DNA from: [Lactobacillus] rogosae
GTDB taxonomy: Bacteria > Bacillota > Clostridia > Lachnospirales > Lachnospiraceae
Reading direction: 5' to 3'
Assembly: GCA_900112995.1 (NCBI GenBank)
Contig: FONU01000004.1
Coordinates: forward strand, 120,819 to 184,818
DNA: 64,000 nt
Position numbers and translations under genes: made by a program. Positions 54,362 through 63,629 of the stretch are shown here, piece by piece; the stretch's first letter is position 1, and each line of letters opens with the position of its first letter. The notes under the pieces are model-generated. The model was given only the letters and a program-made list of their open reading frames with translations, did no database searches and was not told where the DNA came from.

Positions 54362-54440
54362 CTTTCCCTTATTGTTTCCCTTGTATTATATTGTCCCATG
54401 AGTTTTTACGAACTCTGATAAGGGAAAAAACAAGGGAAAG
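54362..54440. repeat. Inverted repeat built from AAGGGAAA boxes; candidate element end
   Basis: Arms of 21 bp at 54362-54382 and 54420-54440 are reverse complements except at a few central positions. Each arm holds two AAGGGAAA-type boxes 12-13 bp apart, and the 37-bp spacer contains GAGTT/AACTC. The region 54219-54551 has no gene. Position at the switch from native to accessory DNA suggests a recombinase or transfer site. Confidence 0.6.
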
Positions 54441-54551
54441 AAAATCTTATAAAACAGTATAACACAAAATAAAAGTGACATGGTGAACTGATTGAAATGC
54501 TTCTGATTTTTGCAACAAATGATTGATTGAACGATAAGGAGATTTGATACG

Positions 54552-54782
54552 ATGAGAACGATATTTGCAGAATACAATCCACAACGCAACAGCATTGATG
54601 TTTATACTTCTGCTGGCTATATGCTCCGCATTGACTGCTGGGAAGCGGAGAAGAATTTAACAACTACTCCCGGATCTGACTGTGCATTAAACGCACTTGC
54701 CATTGATGAACCACTTGAGTATGCAAGATTGTATCTTGATGGAACGATGCAAATGTGGATAGATGCGGAAGATTCCTTTTAG
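54552..54782 (+). CDS. Small DUF6061-like protein
   Basis: A 76-residue protein (MRTIFAEYNPQRNSIDVYTS..., EPLEYARLYLDGTMQMWID). The LEYARLYLDG tail resembles DUF6061, a small family common on conjugative elements of gut Firmicutes. AAGGAG lies ten bases before the ATG and a terminator follows, which supports a real gene. Function unknown. Confidence 0.65.
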   Translation: MRTIFAEYNPQRNSIDVYTSAGYMLRIDCWEAEKNLTTTPGSDCALNALAIDEPLEYARLYLDGTMQMWIDAEDSF

Positions 54783-54794
54783 GTATACGCAAGA

Positions 54795-54826
54795 AACGGC
54801 GGCTCTGATTTCTCAAAACCGCCGTT
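54795..54826 (+). terminator. Hairpin after the DUF6061-like gene
   Basis: AACGGCGG and CCGCCGTT pair around a 16-nt loop directly after the stop. A poor T-run follows, so termination strength is uncertain. Confidence 0.55.
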
Positions 54827-54859
54827 AGGATAATAACTTAAAATAGGCGCGCAAAATCA

Positions 54860-54905
54860 CCTGCCCCAGCCAGCGTTTTTTTCTTTCCCCGTAGTCGGGG
54901 CAGGT
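54860..54905. repeat. Inverted repeat at the edge of the GC-rich cassette
   Basis: ACCTGCCCC and GGGGCAGGT bracket a segment that itself contains CCCC-gtagt-CGGGG. There is no T-run on the minus strand, so it does not look like the ABC operon's terminator. It sits where base composition changes. Confidence 0.5.
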
Positions 54906-54940
54906 TCATGCGCTATGCAATTATTCTTCTTTAGCTTCTA

Positions 54941-56650
54941 TCAAGCCGATATTTTTTGCTCTGCGTTCCACATAGCAGCATATTTTCCGCCTTTCGCAAG
55001 CAATTCCTCGTGGGTTCCAGATTCAGCAATCCTGCCATCACCCATTACAAGAATTTGATCAGCGTTTTTGACAATGGAAAGGGTATGAGCAATCATTACC
55101 ACTGTCTTTTTCTCTTTTAATAGATTAGCGATGGCCTGCTTTACGGCAAGCTCATTTTCAATGTCAAGAGATGCTGTTGCTTCATCCAAGAGCAGGATGG
55201 GGCTATTTTTCAGTATAGCGCGGGCTATTGAAATTCGCTGACGCTCACCGCCAGAGAGAAGATTTCCATTCTCGCCAGTCGGCGTATCGTATCCCTTTTC
55301 CATCTTACGGATGAAGCTGTCACAGTTAGCCTCCCGGCAAGCAGCCTCGATTTCCGTGTCCGTAGCATTAGGGCGAGCGTGTCGGATATTATCCCGGATG
55401 GTATCGTCAAAAAGAAATATGTCCTGGTCTACCATAGAAACTTGCTCCAGTACACGCTCTGCGGCAACATGGTTAATGGGTTTACCGCCAATAGAAATCA
55501 TCCCGCCCGTTGCTTCATAATATTTTGCAATCAGGTTCAAAATAGTAGATTTGCCGGAGCCAGAGTCTCCGATAATGGCCGTGAGCTTTTGATCTGGCAC
55601 CGTAAAGGTGGCGTGTTTTAGTACCGGTTCACCGGGAACATATGCAAAATCTACATTGTCAAATGTGATTTCATGAGTAGCTGTGTGAAGCGGCTCCATG
55701 CTGCCAGTTTCCTCCGGCTCATTCATTACACTCAAGATTTTGTTTTTCGAGATCATCAGGTTCTTATAACTGGTGAGGTCTACAAAAATCGAGTTAGCCA
55801 GCTTTGCACAGAACAGGGGCAGCATACAAATCAAAAGGTAGTCCACCGTGTTCAGTGTCCCTGCGACCCAGGGTGCATAGGCCAGCAAGATAACCAGCGG
55901 GCAGGACAGCCAACTCAAAATACCAAAGACCGCACCAATAGGAAGCACTTTTGATTCGTACACAAAGCTGATCCGACAGAACTCCCGCATAGCGTTGATA
56001 ACGGTTTTATTCTTCAAACCACCTACGCCATAGGCCCGGAAAGTTTGAATACCAGACACATACTCCACAATGCTGCTGACATTCTCTGCACAAATATCAT
56101 TCTTTTCTTTACCATACTTCCGAACCATACGGAAGGAAAGCCACAGTCCAGGGATCAAAAGCAAGTCGGCAATCAGCAGGATAATTCCGGCAGGCACATA
56201 AATGGTCATCACAAAAATAATCAGCATGAGCGAAAGTGCAAAACTCTTTGCCATATCACCGATCTTATGGGTCAGGATTTTTTCATAGTTGTTTACATCG
56301 CTTGTGATGGTATTGATATAATCGCCGGTCTGTCCCTGGGTAAACCGGGAAAGCGGGATACGCTTCAAATGGTCGCCCATAAAGAGGCGGGTATTCTTGC
56401 TGACCTCTGCACCGCCAATCTGCGCTTTGGTATAGCCATAGCTGTAAATCAGGATACGAAGAAGAAAAACCACCGCGATCACACAGGTCAGAACCAGGAC
56501 ACGGTTCATGTCAAATTGTCCCGACCACAAAAACTGCATGACAGAGTAAAGCAGCATAAACAGGCTGCCGGAGAGAAGCCCTTCCAGAACAGTCCCGCCA
56601 ACGCCAATATAAAAATTACGGTTCTTTTTCAATACATCATGCTCACTCAT
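54941..56650 (-). CDS. ABC transporter, exporter-fold (YbtQ/IrtB-like)
   Basis: A 569-residue half-transporter: six membrane helices (about 15-310) and a nucleotide-binding domain with Walker A GDSGSGKST, signature LSGGE, Walker B ILLLDEATASLD and switch histidine AHTLS. All catalytic residues are intact, as in the partner. The ATG at 56650 overlaps the end of the upstream gene by 8 bp and follows GGGAGG; the frame extends 44 codons further but without support. GC content is clearly higher than upstream genes. Confidence 0.85.
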   Translation of the reverse strand: MSEHDVLKKNRNFYIGVGGTVLEGLLSGSLFMLLYSVMQFLWSGQFDMNRVLVLTCVIAVVFLLRILIYSYGYTKAQIGGAEVSKNTRLFMGDHLKRIPLSRFTQGQTGDYINTITSDVNNYEKILTHKIGDMAKSFALSLMLIIFVMTIYVPAGIILLIADLLLIPGLWLSFRMVRKYGKEKNDICAENVSSIVEYVSGIQTFRAYGVGGLKNKTVINAMREFCRISFVYESKVLPIGAVFGILSWLSCPLVILLAYAPWVAGTLNTVDYLLICMLPLFCAKLANSIFVDLTSYKNLMISKNKILSVMNEPEETGSMEPLHTATHEITFDNVDFAYVPGEPVLKHATFTVPDQKLTAIIGDSGSGKSTILNLIAKYYEATGGMISIGGKPINHVAAERVLEQVSMVDQDIFLFDDTIRDNIRHARPNATDTEIEAACREANCDSFIRKMEKGYDTPTGENGNLLSGGERQRISIARAILKNSPILLLDEATASLDIENELAVKQAIANLLKEKKTVVMIAHTLSIVKNADQILVMGDGRIAESGTHEELLAKGGKYAAMWNAEQKISA

Positions 56651-58406
56651 GCTGCTCGCCTCCCTCCAACTGATAAGTAATATTCCGGGCTGTTTCGTAG
56701 TCCTCCCACGCCTTCCGATAGTAAGCATTGTTCTTTCGGACTTCCTCATGGGTTCCGACACAGGTAATTGTGTGATTTTCAACCACTGCTACACGCTCGC
56801 ACATCTTCAACGCGCTCAAACGATGGGCTACCACAATGACAGTCTTTCCCTTACAGAGATTTTGAATGGCTTTGTCAATCTCCATCTGATTTTCCGGGTC
56901 AGAGGCGCTTGTGGCCTCGTCTAAGATCAAAATGGGGGCATTCTTCAGGATAGCGCGGGCAATGGCAATCCGCTGTTTTTCACCGCCGGAGAAGCGAGAG
57001 CCGAAGCTGCCCACCTTCGTGTCATATCCATCCGGCAAAGACATGATGAAATCATCAATCTGCGCCTCTTTTGCGGCGGTCCGTACTTTTTCCAGAGTGG
57101 CGTTACTGCCCATGCGGATATTTTCTAAAACGCTGTCACGGGTCAGGAAGGTCTTTTGGAACACAATGGCGACATTTTTTAGGATAGTATCATAATTGAG
57201 TTCCTTTACATTTTTCCCGCCAATCAGCACTTCGCCCTCCTGCACATCATAGAACCGGGAGATCAGCTCAATCACGGTACTTTTACCGGCACCAGACTGT
57301 CCCACAAGGGCCATGCGTTCACCATCTTTAATTTTGAGATTAACGCCTTGCAGTACATCGGTCTTGCCATCATAGGAAAACCGAACATTCCGAAGTTCAA
57401 TATCGTGATTTTTGGGAAAGTCCGCTCCACCCTCATAAATTGGAATATCCAGTATCTCTTTGGTCTTAGTAACAGCGTTCAGCACATTGGCAAAATTAGT
57501 CCCCAGTTCCTGTAGGGGGCGTATTTCCGTCAGATACATGGAACCTACATAGACGAACAGCAAAAATGCGCTGGCAGCCAGTGAGCCTTTCAGGAAAAAC
57601 ATTCCGCCGATTGGAACCATCATCAACATCCCACATTCGATGATAACAACAAAGGCCGCATAAGGTGGCCCCATGCGCCGGGAAGTTTCATTCCACATGG
57701 CGTTTTCTTCCTGGATAGCGTCTGAAAACTTTTGAAACGATTTGCTCCCCATGTTATAGGCTTTAATCAATTTCATGCCGCTGATGTACTCAATCATAAC
57801 CGAGTTCAGTGTGGTAATGGAGTGATTGGCCCGTTCCATCAGGTCATCCGTATTGCGGAACATCATCCCCATTACAACAACAGCAAGGATCAGCGGAACC
57901 AGGGAAATCAATGCCAAAGGAATATTGACGGTCATCAGATAAATAAAGATGACTACCGGCCCCACCAGATAGCACACAAGGTCAGGAAGGTTATGGGCCA
58001 GAAACAGCTCCAACTTTTCAATATCTTCATTCAGAACCGTTTTTATGTCCCCGGTGCGCCGTTCATTCAAGGCCCCTAAAGGCGCTCTGGCCATGTGTTC
58101 TGCAACCATGCAGCGCACTTTGAAAAGAGCGCCATAGGCCCCTTTGTGGGCTGCTACGCCGGAACAGCCAAACAGGGTAAACCGCAAAGTTACCGTCACT
58201 GCAATCATTACCACGGTATGTACAACAAGTTCCTGCGTGCAGGTATGATTGAAGGTGGCGTCCATCAGCCGGTAAATTCCAATGTAAGGGACGATAATGC
58301 AAAGACCGCTGACCGCCGATAGAAAAATTGCCAGGAACAGCCAGATTTTTTGCTCACCGGCCCAGTGGAGCAGCAAAGCTACTCTGTTTTCTTTTTTCTG
58401 TTTCAT
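56643..58406 (-). CDS. ABC transporter, exporter-fold (YbtP/IrtA-like)
   Basis: A 587-residue half-transporter with six membrane helices and a nucleotide-binding domain with Walker A GQSGAGKST, signature FSGGE, Walker B ILILDEATSASD and AHRLSA. Canonical sites in both halves distinguish this pair from the two degenerate pairs elsewhere in the window. The link to an AraC regulator and ECF-type module recalls siderophore importers with exporter fold. The stop overlaps the next gene. Confidence 0.85.
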   Translation of the reverse strand: MKQKKENRVALLLHWAGEQKIWLFLAIFLSAVSGLCIIVPYIGIYRLMDATFNHTCTQELVVHTVVMIAVTVTLRFTLFGCSGVAAHKGAYGALFKVRCMVAEHMARAPLGALNERRTGDIKTVLNEDIEKLELFLAHNLPDLVCYLVGPVVIFIYLMTVNIPLALISLVPLILAVVVMGMMFRNTDDLMERANHSITTLNSVMIEYISGMKLIKAYNMGSKSFQKFSDAIQEENAMWNETSRRMGPPYAAFVVIIECGMLMMVPIGGMFFLKGSLAASAFLLFVYVGSMYLTEIRPLQELGTNFANVLNAVTKTKEILDIPIYEGGADFPKNHDIELRNVRFSYDGKTDVLQGVNLKIKDGERMALVGQSGAGKSTVIELISRFYDVQEGEVLIGGKNVKELNYDTILKNVAIVFQKTFLTRDSVLENIRMGSNATLEKVRTAAKEAQIDDFIMSLPDGYDTKVGSFGSRFSGGEKQRIAIARAILKNAPILILDEATSASDPENQMEIDKAIQNLCKGKTVIVVAHRLSALKMCERVAVVENHTITCVGTHEEVRKNNAYYRKAWEDYETARNITYQLEGGEQHE

Positions 58407-58409
58407 AGA

Positions 58410-59882
58410 TCACCTCTCCTTTCCATCTGAAACAGAGAACAGCTCTCTCAATTTCGGGAGGGCATCCATTGTAACTGGTACATCATCGGGCATTTCGCCC
58501 TCGTCAAAATGCAGGACACGGGAGCAGGTACGGCAGACAAATTCAAAATCGTGGGTGACAATGAAAATAACCTTTCCCATATTGGACAACCGGCGGATCA
58601 GTCCCGCCACCTGCGTCATACTGTCAAAATCAAGGCCGCTGGTCGGTTCATCGAATACCAGCAGATCTTTCCCACAAATCATGCTAACAGCTACAGCTAC
58701 TCGTTGCTTTTGACCGCCAGAAAGCGTGTTTGGATGGCGCTCCCGATATTGGGTAAGGCCTAATTCCTCCAAAGTTGCATTTACCAGTGTTTGATCTGGA
58801 TTGCGTATACCAAAGGAGCACTCTGCCGCCACGCTGTCAGCGAAAAGTTCATAATTCACATCCTGCATAACCATGTAAGAGCGTTTCAGCCTTTCCTTAC
58901 GCTCAATCGGCTCGCTTTCCCACAAAAATTGTCCATCGCAGTCTTTGTGAAGCCCACAGAGAGCGCGGGAAAATGTAGTCTTTCCAGCTCCGTTGTGGCC
59001 GACAACACCAATCACTTCGCCCTTTCCGGCGGATAGCTCAATGTCATGCAAAATTGTTTGCTTCTTGTAACGGAGCGTCACATTCCGCAGCTCCAATACA
59101 GGGGTAGGCGCAGGCAAGTGGGCTTTTTGCGGGAATACCGCCTGTAGATCAACAGCTCGCAGCCCCATGTGTTCACGATCAGGTTCAGATAGCTGCCAAA
59201 ATTCTTCCGGGGTGTATATTCCTTTGATTTCTCCTTTTTCCAGATAAACAATTCGGTCAGCCAACTCCATCAGGTAGTACAGACGATGTTCCGCTATCAA
59301 AACTGTTTTACCCTGTTTTTTTATCAGCCGCAAATGTTCCTTTAGTTCCTGGATCGAAGTCATATCCAGATTAGAGGATGGTTCATCCAATAGATAAATC
59401 TGTGGGTTCATGGCATAAACAGAAGCAAAGGCGATTTTCTGCTTTTCTCCGCCGGACAACTCAAAAATATTTCTGTTTCGCAGCTTTTGAATATGCAAAT
59501 CTTCAGTTGTCTGCTCTACTCGCTCAGCCAATTTCTCAGGAGGGCGAGCTTCATTTTCAATTCCAAAGGCAATCTCACTGTCTGTATCAACATTGAAAAA
59601 CTGCGTCCGTGGATTTTGGAAAACGGAGCCAACCTTAGCGGCAATCTGATACATGGGGATATTGCTGATTTCCTGACCATCTACCAGCACACGGCCATGA
59701 AGCTCCCCCTGATAAAACTGAGGGATCAGTCCATTCACCAGCCTTGTAATCGTTGTTTTTCCGCACCCGCTGCGGCCACAGAACAGGACGAATTCTCCGT
59801 CCGAAATTTTCAAATTGATGTCGCGCAGCCCACCATGTTCCTGCCCCGTATAGGAAAACGATACATTTTCAAACTCAATCAA
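58410..59882 (-). CDS. ECF-type ATPase with two fused nucleotide-binding domains
   Basis: A 490-residue protein with two complete ABC ATPase domains: first GRSGCGKTT, LSGGEKQ, LLDEPSSNLD; second (from about residue 265) GHNGAGKTT, LSGGQKQ, VFDEPTSGLD. It is the fused EcfA/EcfA' that powers vitamin or metal uptake. The TTG at 59882 gives MIEFENVSFSY, overlaps the EcfT stop, and lies nine bases after AGGAGG; ATG at 59906 is the alternative. Confidence 0.88.
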   Translation of the reverse strand: MIEFENVSFSYTGQEHGGLRDINLKISDGEFVLFCGRSGCGKTTITRLVNGLIPQFYQGELHGRVLVDGQEISNIPMYQIAAKVGSVFQNPRTQFFNVDTDSEIAFGIENEARPPEKLAERVEQTTEDLHIQKLRNRNIFELSGGEKQKIAFASVYAMNPQIYLLDEPSSNLDMTSIQELKEHLRLIKKQGKTVLIAEHRLYYLMELADRIVYLEKGEIKGIYTPEEFWQLSEPDREHMGLRAVDLQAVFPQKAHLPAPTPVLELRNVTLRYKKQTILHDIELSAGKGEVIGVVGHNGAGKTTFSRALCGLHKDCDGQFLWESEPIERKERLKRSYMVMQDVNYELFADSVAAECSFGIRNPDQTLVNATLEELGLTQYRERHPNTLSGGQKQRVAVAVSMICGKDLLVFDEPTSGLDFDSMTQVAGLIRRLSNMGKVIFIVTHDFEFVCRTCSRVLHFDEGEMPDDVPVTMDALPKLRELFSVSDGKER

Positions 59883-60604
59883 CCGATCACACCTCCTCGC
59901 ACACATAATTCAAAAATCAGATAAGCTACGGCAACGGCCATGACGCCCCAATCGGAAATTCCGCATTTTATCTGGACAAGACAGGTGCGTGGATTGGGAT
60001 TTTCAATTCCACGAGTGACAGAAGCAACAGAAAGATCATCCGCCGCTTTTGAAGCTGCCATCAATAAAGGCACATAAATACACTCAACCGTCATGCCCGG
60101 ATGTGTTAAAAAGCCCGCCAGAGATGGTGAAACATCTCTCATTCGCATAGCGTCTGTGATATAGCGCCAGTCCTCTTGAATAGTTGGAATGTACCGCAGC
60201 ATAACTGCCATAGGAATTACTAACTTTTTGGGTGCGCGGACACGGTTCATAGCAGACAGGAACTCATTGACTTTTGTAGTAGTCAGAACAATCCCAGCCA
60301 AGGTTCCGCACGCATAGACCTTATGAAACAAGCCTAAAAAGGCAATAAACATTGTCCGCAGCGTGCCTGTCATTTCTGCCATGATCCAAACTGTCAGGGC
60401 ACAGATGACCGCATAAAAGCATACAGCCTTAATGACATATTTCCACTTTCCAAAGAAAGCCCCCAATATCGCAATCAGCATAACAAGGATAAATTGATAT
60501 GCAAGTGAGGGCGCAAACATGGACGATAAAACACACATAAGAATAAGAAAGAGCTTGGCCCGTGGGTCGAGCCAAAGCTCTTTCTTGTGGCGTTTACCGC
60601 TCAT
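59879..60604 (-). CDS. ECF transporter transmembrane subunit T
   Basis: A 241-residue membrane protein with about five helices and the EcfT coupling motifs AMRMRDV and ASVTRGIE (Ala-Arg-Gly-like boxes) that contact the ATPases. It links the S component to EcfA. ATGA overlap with the S component gene. Confidence 0.88.
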   Translation of the reverse strand: MSGKRHKKELWLDPRAKLFLILMCVLSSMFAPSLAYQFILVMLIAILGAFFGKWKYVIKAVCFYAVICALTVWIMAEMTGTLRTMFIAFLGLFHKVYACGTLAGIVLTTTKVNEFLSAMNRVRAPKKLVIPMAVMLRYIPTIQEDWRYITDAMRMRDVSPSLAGFLTHPGMTVECIYVPLLMAASKAADDLSVASVTRGIENPNPRTCLVQIKCGISDWGVMAVAVAYLIFELCVRGGVIG

Positions 60605-61212
60605 GCTGTAATACCTGCTTTTTCAAACTGCTTTTTCAGCATTTTGCAGCCTACAAAAGCGCTGATTGCAGATGTAATGATAACAGCAGCAAACATGGCA
60701 ATCAGGATGCCGGTATTTGCAGTTGCCTGCATGGTGTCGATGTAACTCTGTTCAGTTCCGTTCCCCAACATGGTCTGCGCCCAGCCGTTGGGGTCAACAA
60801 AGAACACGATATATGAACCAGTGCCACCGAGAGAGAACAGGATATAAGACAGGCTGTTGAGTTTTTTGCTTTTGTACTGCCCTGCACCAGCAACAAAGTC
60901 CGCGACAATCGCCATGATCATGTAGCCCAATGCAAAAGCCCAGTGCATACCAGTCACGAACCAAATAATACCCATGATAACGCCCATTATAGAAAGGCTC
61001 CAACGCTTATGTACTTTTGCAATCAGCAAAAGATAAATGGGGCCAGCAAGCAGCCCACCTCCTGCTGGCATGAAAAAAGTAAGTACAGGATTCGTTGCAA
61101 AAAAGACACCGCCCACCAATACAAAAACAAATAACAGTGCAGTAAAAATACCTGTTGTTACAAGGTCTTTCACTGTCAGACCTTTGTTCATAGAATTTAC
61201 TTGATTACTCAT
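60601..61212 (-). CDS. MptD/Trep_Strep-like ECF S component
   Basis: A 203-residue membrane protein (MSNQVNSMNKGLTVKDLVTTGIFTALLFV...) with about five helices, matching the Trep_Strep/MptD group of S components, which sit in dedicated operons with their own EcfT and EcfA. The ligand is unknown. AGGAGG is five bases from the ATG. It is the first gene of the operon and is divergent from the AraC regulator. Confidence 0.8.
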   Translation of the reverse strand: MSNQVNSMNKGLTVKDLVTTGIFTALLFVFVLVGGVFFATNPVLTFFMPAGGGLLAGPIYLLLIAKVHKRWSLSIMGVIMGIIWFVTGMHWAFALGYMIMAIVADFVAGAGQYKSKKLNSLSYILFSLGGTGSYIVFFVDPNGWAQTMLGNGTEQSYIDTMQATANTGILIAMFAAVIITSAISAFVGCKMLKKQFEKAGITA

Positions 61213-61263
61213 TTTGACCTCCTACCTTTCATTGTCTTGACTCGACAAGTGGTTTGTGATATT

Positions 61264-61370
61264 CTTCGGTTAGATACCTCTAATCTTCGTCTAATACAAT
61301 ACGCATTTATCGAACAACATTCAATAGGTTCCGGCAATGTTCGTCTGTTCCTTTCAAAAGTTCGTCTAAT
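61264..61370. promoter_or_regulatory. Direct repeats in the AraC / ECF divergent promoter
   Basis: TTCGTCTAAT occurs at 61286-61295 and 61361-61370, with TTCGTCTGTT at 61340-61349 and a weaker TTCGGTTAGA at 61265-61274. Tandem sites are typical for AraC-family binding. They lie between two divergent starts. Confidence 0.6.
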
Positions 61371-61398
61371 CGTTGCAAAAAGGAGGCGGTCTGTTTTC

Positions 61399-62367
61399 AT
61401 GTCTGAAATTATTGACCAGTTTTATACACCGCTACTGATTGGACACGGTTTTATCCGTGACCCAGACAACCAGCAATATGGGGCATTAGGTGACTGCTGG
61501 AAACTTTCTCCCGAAGTTGGAGAAGGCACCTACTGGACTTATGGACAGAAAGACTTATATGATATTAAAATCCATAACTTTTCCTTCCACGAAGATTTCA
61601 TGTTGGAATGCTCCATGCCGGAATGTCTGAGTATCACTCGGTATGACTCTATTTCCGGGGAGGAATTATCTCCATACCGTAGACTGTCTGCCGGTTGTAT
61701 CAAAACATTTATTGGAGGCTACGCTCCATACAAGGCTTTGATACATAAAAATATTCCAATCCGTTCGGTTGGGATTGAGATTGCACCGGCATATTATGAG
61801 GACTACCTGAAAAAACTGTACCCGGAGGCACAGATCAATCCTGTGGATGCATTTCGGAAGATCGACCAAACATCCGACTTTCCAGAAATGTCACGGTTAC
61901 TCACAGAAATCAAAGACTATCGCGGGGAAGGGATTGCAGCAAAACTTTTTTATGAGAGTAAAGTCGCAGAAGCTGTTTCAATGGTGGTGGAATATCAGAA
62001 GAAACATCCTGATAAACCAGCCCATAAGCTCTCTCAACAGGATATTGAAAATCTCCAAATAGTTGCCGCTTATCTTAGCGATCACTATGCTTTTGATATT
62101 CCTCTGGAACGGCTAACACAGATTGCCTGCATGGGAACAACAAAGCTCAAAAGCTGTTTTAAGAAATACTACGACTGCACCATCACGGAATATGTTCAAC
62201 AGCGGCGCATGAGTCAAGCAGAATATCTGCTGGCATATACAGAGCTGACAGTCGGGCAAGTTGCCCAAACAGTAGGCTATTCCACTTCAAGCCGATTTGC
62301 AGAATTATTCCGTAAAAGCACTGGATTGTTGCCACTGGAGTACAGAAAAAACGCACAGCGAAAATAA
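61399..62367 (+). CDS. AraC-family transcriptional regulator
   Basis: A 322-residue regulator. The N-terminal part (about 1-215) is a ligand-binding domain without a named family; the C-terminal part has two helix-turn-helix motifs (LERLTQIACMGTTKLKSCFKKYY and TVGQVAQTVGYSTSSRFAELFRK) of the AraC type. It is divergent from the ECF/ABC operon and most likely activates it. Layout resembles YbtA control of YbtPQ. AGGAGG is twelve bases before the ATG, which is long; earlier frames lack conserved sequence. Confidence 0.88.
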   Translation: MSEIIDQFYTPLLIGHGFIRDPDNQQYGALGDCWKLSPEVGEGTYWTYGQKDLYDIKIHNFSFHEDFMLECSMPECLSITRYDSISGEELSPYRRLSAGCIKTFIGGYAPYKALIHKNIPIRSVGIEIAPAYYEDYLKKLYPEAQINPVDAFRKIDQTSDFPEMSRLLTEIKDYRGEGIAAKLFYESKVAEAVSMVVEYQKKHPDKPAHKLSQQDIENLQIVAAYLSDHYAFDIPLERLTQIACMGTTKLKSCFKKYYDCTITEYVQQRRMSQAEYLLAYTELTVGQVAQTVGYSTSSRFAELFRKSTGLLPLEYRKNAQRK

Positions 62368-62370
62368 AAT

Positions 62371-62395
62371 GAGTGCCAGAGGAAACTCTGGCACT
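62371..62395. terminator. Terminator after the AraC gene
   Basis: GAGTGCCAGAG-gaa-ACTCTGGCACTC forms a perfect stem with a short loop, followed by GTGAAATTTTT on the plus strand. Confidence 0.8.
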
Positions 62396-62427
62396 CGTGA
62401 AATTTTTCACCCACATTCTAGTCGGGC

Positions 62428-62589
62428 TTAGCCATGTGTGGAATATATACGGAATGCATCGTCAATATTCCACTGCTGCTTGCGGTTGTTACCAAGATAG
62501 TGAGAGTTCATCTGAACACAAAGTTTCCATTGCCCTTTTTCGTACCTAAACGAAGTAAGATTTCATGTGCATGCTCATCACTGAATTTT
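62428..62589 (-). pseudogene. Frameshifted C-terminal remnant of a mobile-element gene
   Basis: The minus strand encodes FSDEHAHEILLRLGTK in one frame and then, after a single-base loss in an A-run near 62536-62540, KGQWKLCVQMNSHYLGNN...DDAFRIYSTHG and a stop in the next. The protein-like composition in both pieces and the shared reading direction support a broken gene. I cannot name the family with certainty. Confidence 0.5.
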
Positions 62590-62642
62590 TAGAATAATCT
62601 GTCCTAGCACGAAAGTAAATATGAATAGTTTCTAATAGTTTT

Positions 62643-63611
62643 TTAATAATATCCTCTGGCTTCTTGCCATCCTTTTACATACCACCTAATTCCAACATAT
62701 ACCAGTTGCACCAATAATAAGAGAAATAGCATATTGATCGGCAAGACTGTCTTTATCCAATCTCCAAAGTAGATTGCTATTTCCAGGCTTATAAGTGTTA
62801 CCAGTATGGTAATCATATCCCAACAGTATTTCTTATATAGCCCTGCAATCTTTATCCCTATAAACGCTACAAGTATTCCCGCACCCACCAGACATCCACC
62901 GCAAATCAATATTCCTATCAGCCAGTATATAATTCCGGCAATGACAGGATTGGATATTCCATTACTAATCTGTGCCACATTCTTTCCTATCAGTGCAATC
63001 CAGCCAGCAATAGTCTGTGTGAAAGTTCCGATTGCACCAAAGAATATTCTGCAATCAGAAATAAATACCTTTGACTGTATCATCTGAAAAAGAGTAGTTG
63101 ATGCGGAATACCATATCAGCAGAAACATCAATGCTTCATACATAGCTGTTTTTGCTTTATATCTGCCTGCCATTTTTTCTCTCTGCGTATCATACCTTTC
63201 CTTCGCTTTCAGATAAGCTGTCTGGTTACAATTCCTGCACTTTTGATAGAGCACCGACTTTTCAACCGGTATCTCTACTTTTTTCTGATGGGAGAGTGCA
63301 TAATCCCGTTCCTGTTCTGCCTGTCTTAGCTTATCGCGACATTCCTCTATCATGTCCTTTGCGGTGAGCGTTTTCTCTTTCTCGCTCTGCAATAATTCTT
63401 TTGTTTTCCTCAAGTCGTTCTTTAAGGCTTGAATGTTCCCTGCTCTGTTCTCGCTGTTTAACCTCTCGTTCAAGGTCAGCGATTCGTCGAGCTGCATTTT
63501 CAGTTCCCGGATAGTCCTGTCTTTCTGGTCGAGTTCTTCCTGCATCTGCTCCGTCAGCATTAGCAGTTCTTCCAGTTGATCGTCGCTCTTTGAGTTTCTT
63601 AATTCGTTCAT
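62643..63611 (-). CDS. DUF6040-like coiled-coil membrane protein
   Basis: A 322-residue protein. The first 125 residues are a long coiled coil (Glu/Lys/Leu heptads); a CRNCNQ motif (about 130) follows; then four or five hydrophobic helices (about 160-310). This layout matches DUF6040 proteins found in conjugative elements next to relaxase genes. Function unknown. The ATG at 63611 is used; AAGG lies upstream and the preceding gene ends 18 bp away. Confidence 0.7.
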   Translation of the reverse strand: MNELRNSKSDDQLEELLMLTEQMQEELDQKDRTIRELKMQLDESLTLNERLNSENRAGNIQALKNDLRKTKELLQSEKEKTLTAKDMIEECRDKLRQAEQERDYALSHQKKVEIPVEKSVLYQKCRNCNQTAYLKAKERYDTQREKMAGRYKAKTAMYEALMFLLIWYSASTTLFQMIQSKVFISDCRIFFGAIGTFTQTIAGWIALIGKNVAQISNGISNPVIAGIIYWLIGILICGGCLVGAGILVAFIGIKIAGLYKKYCWDMITILVTLISLEIAIYFGDWIKTVLPINMLFLLLLVQLVYVGIRWYVKGWQEARGYY

Positions 63612-63629
63612 CAATCAACCTTCCTTTCT

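Noticed and set aside
54386..54663. Two overlapping minus-strand frames of 69 and 85 codons
   Set aside because: They run through the AAGGGAAA inverted repeat and antisense to the better supported DUF6061-like gene.
56045..56680. 211-codon frame on the plus strand opposite an ABC gene
   Set aside because: Antisense shadow, His- and Gln-rich without recognisable motifs or ribosome site.
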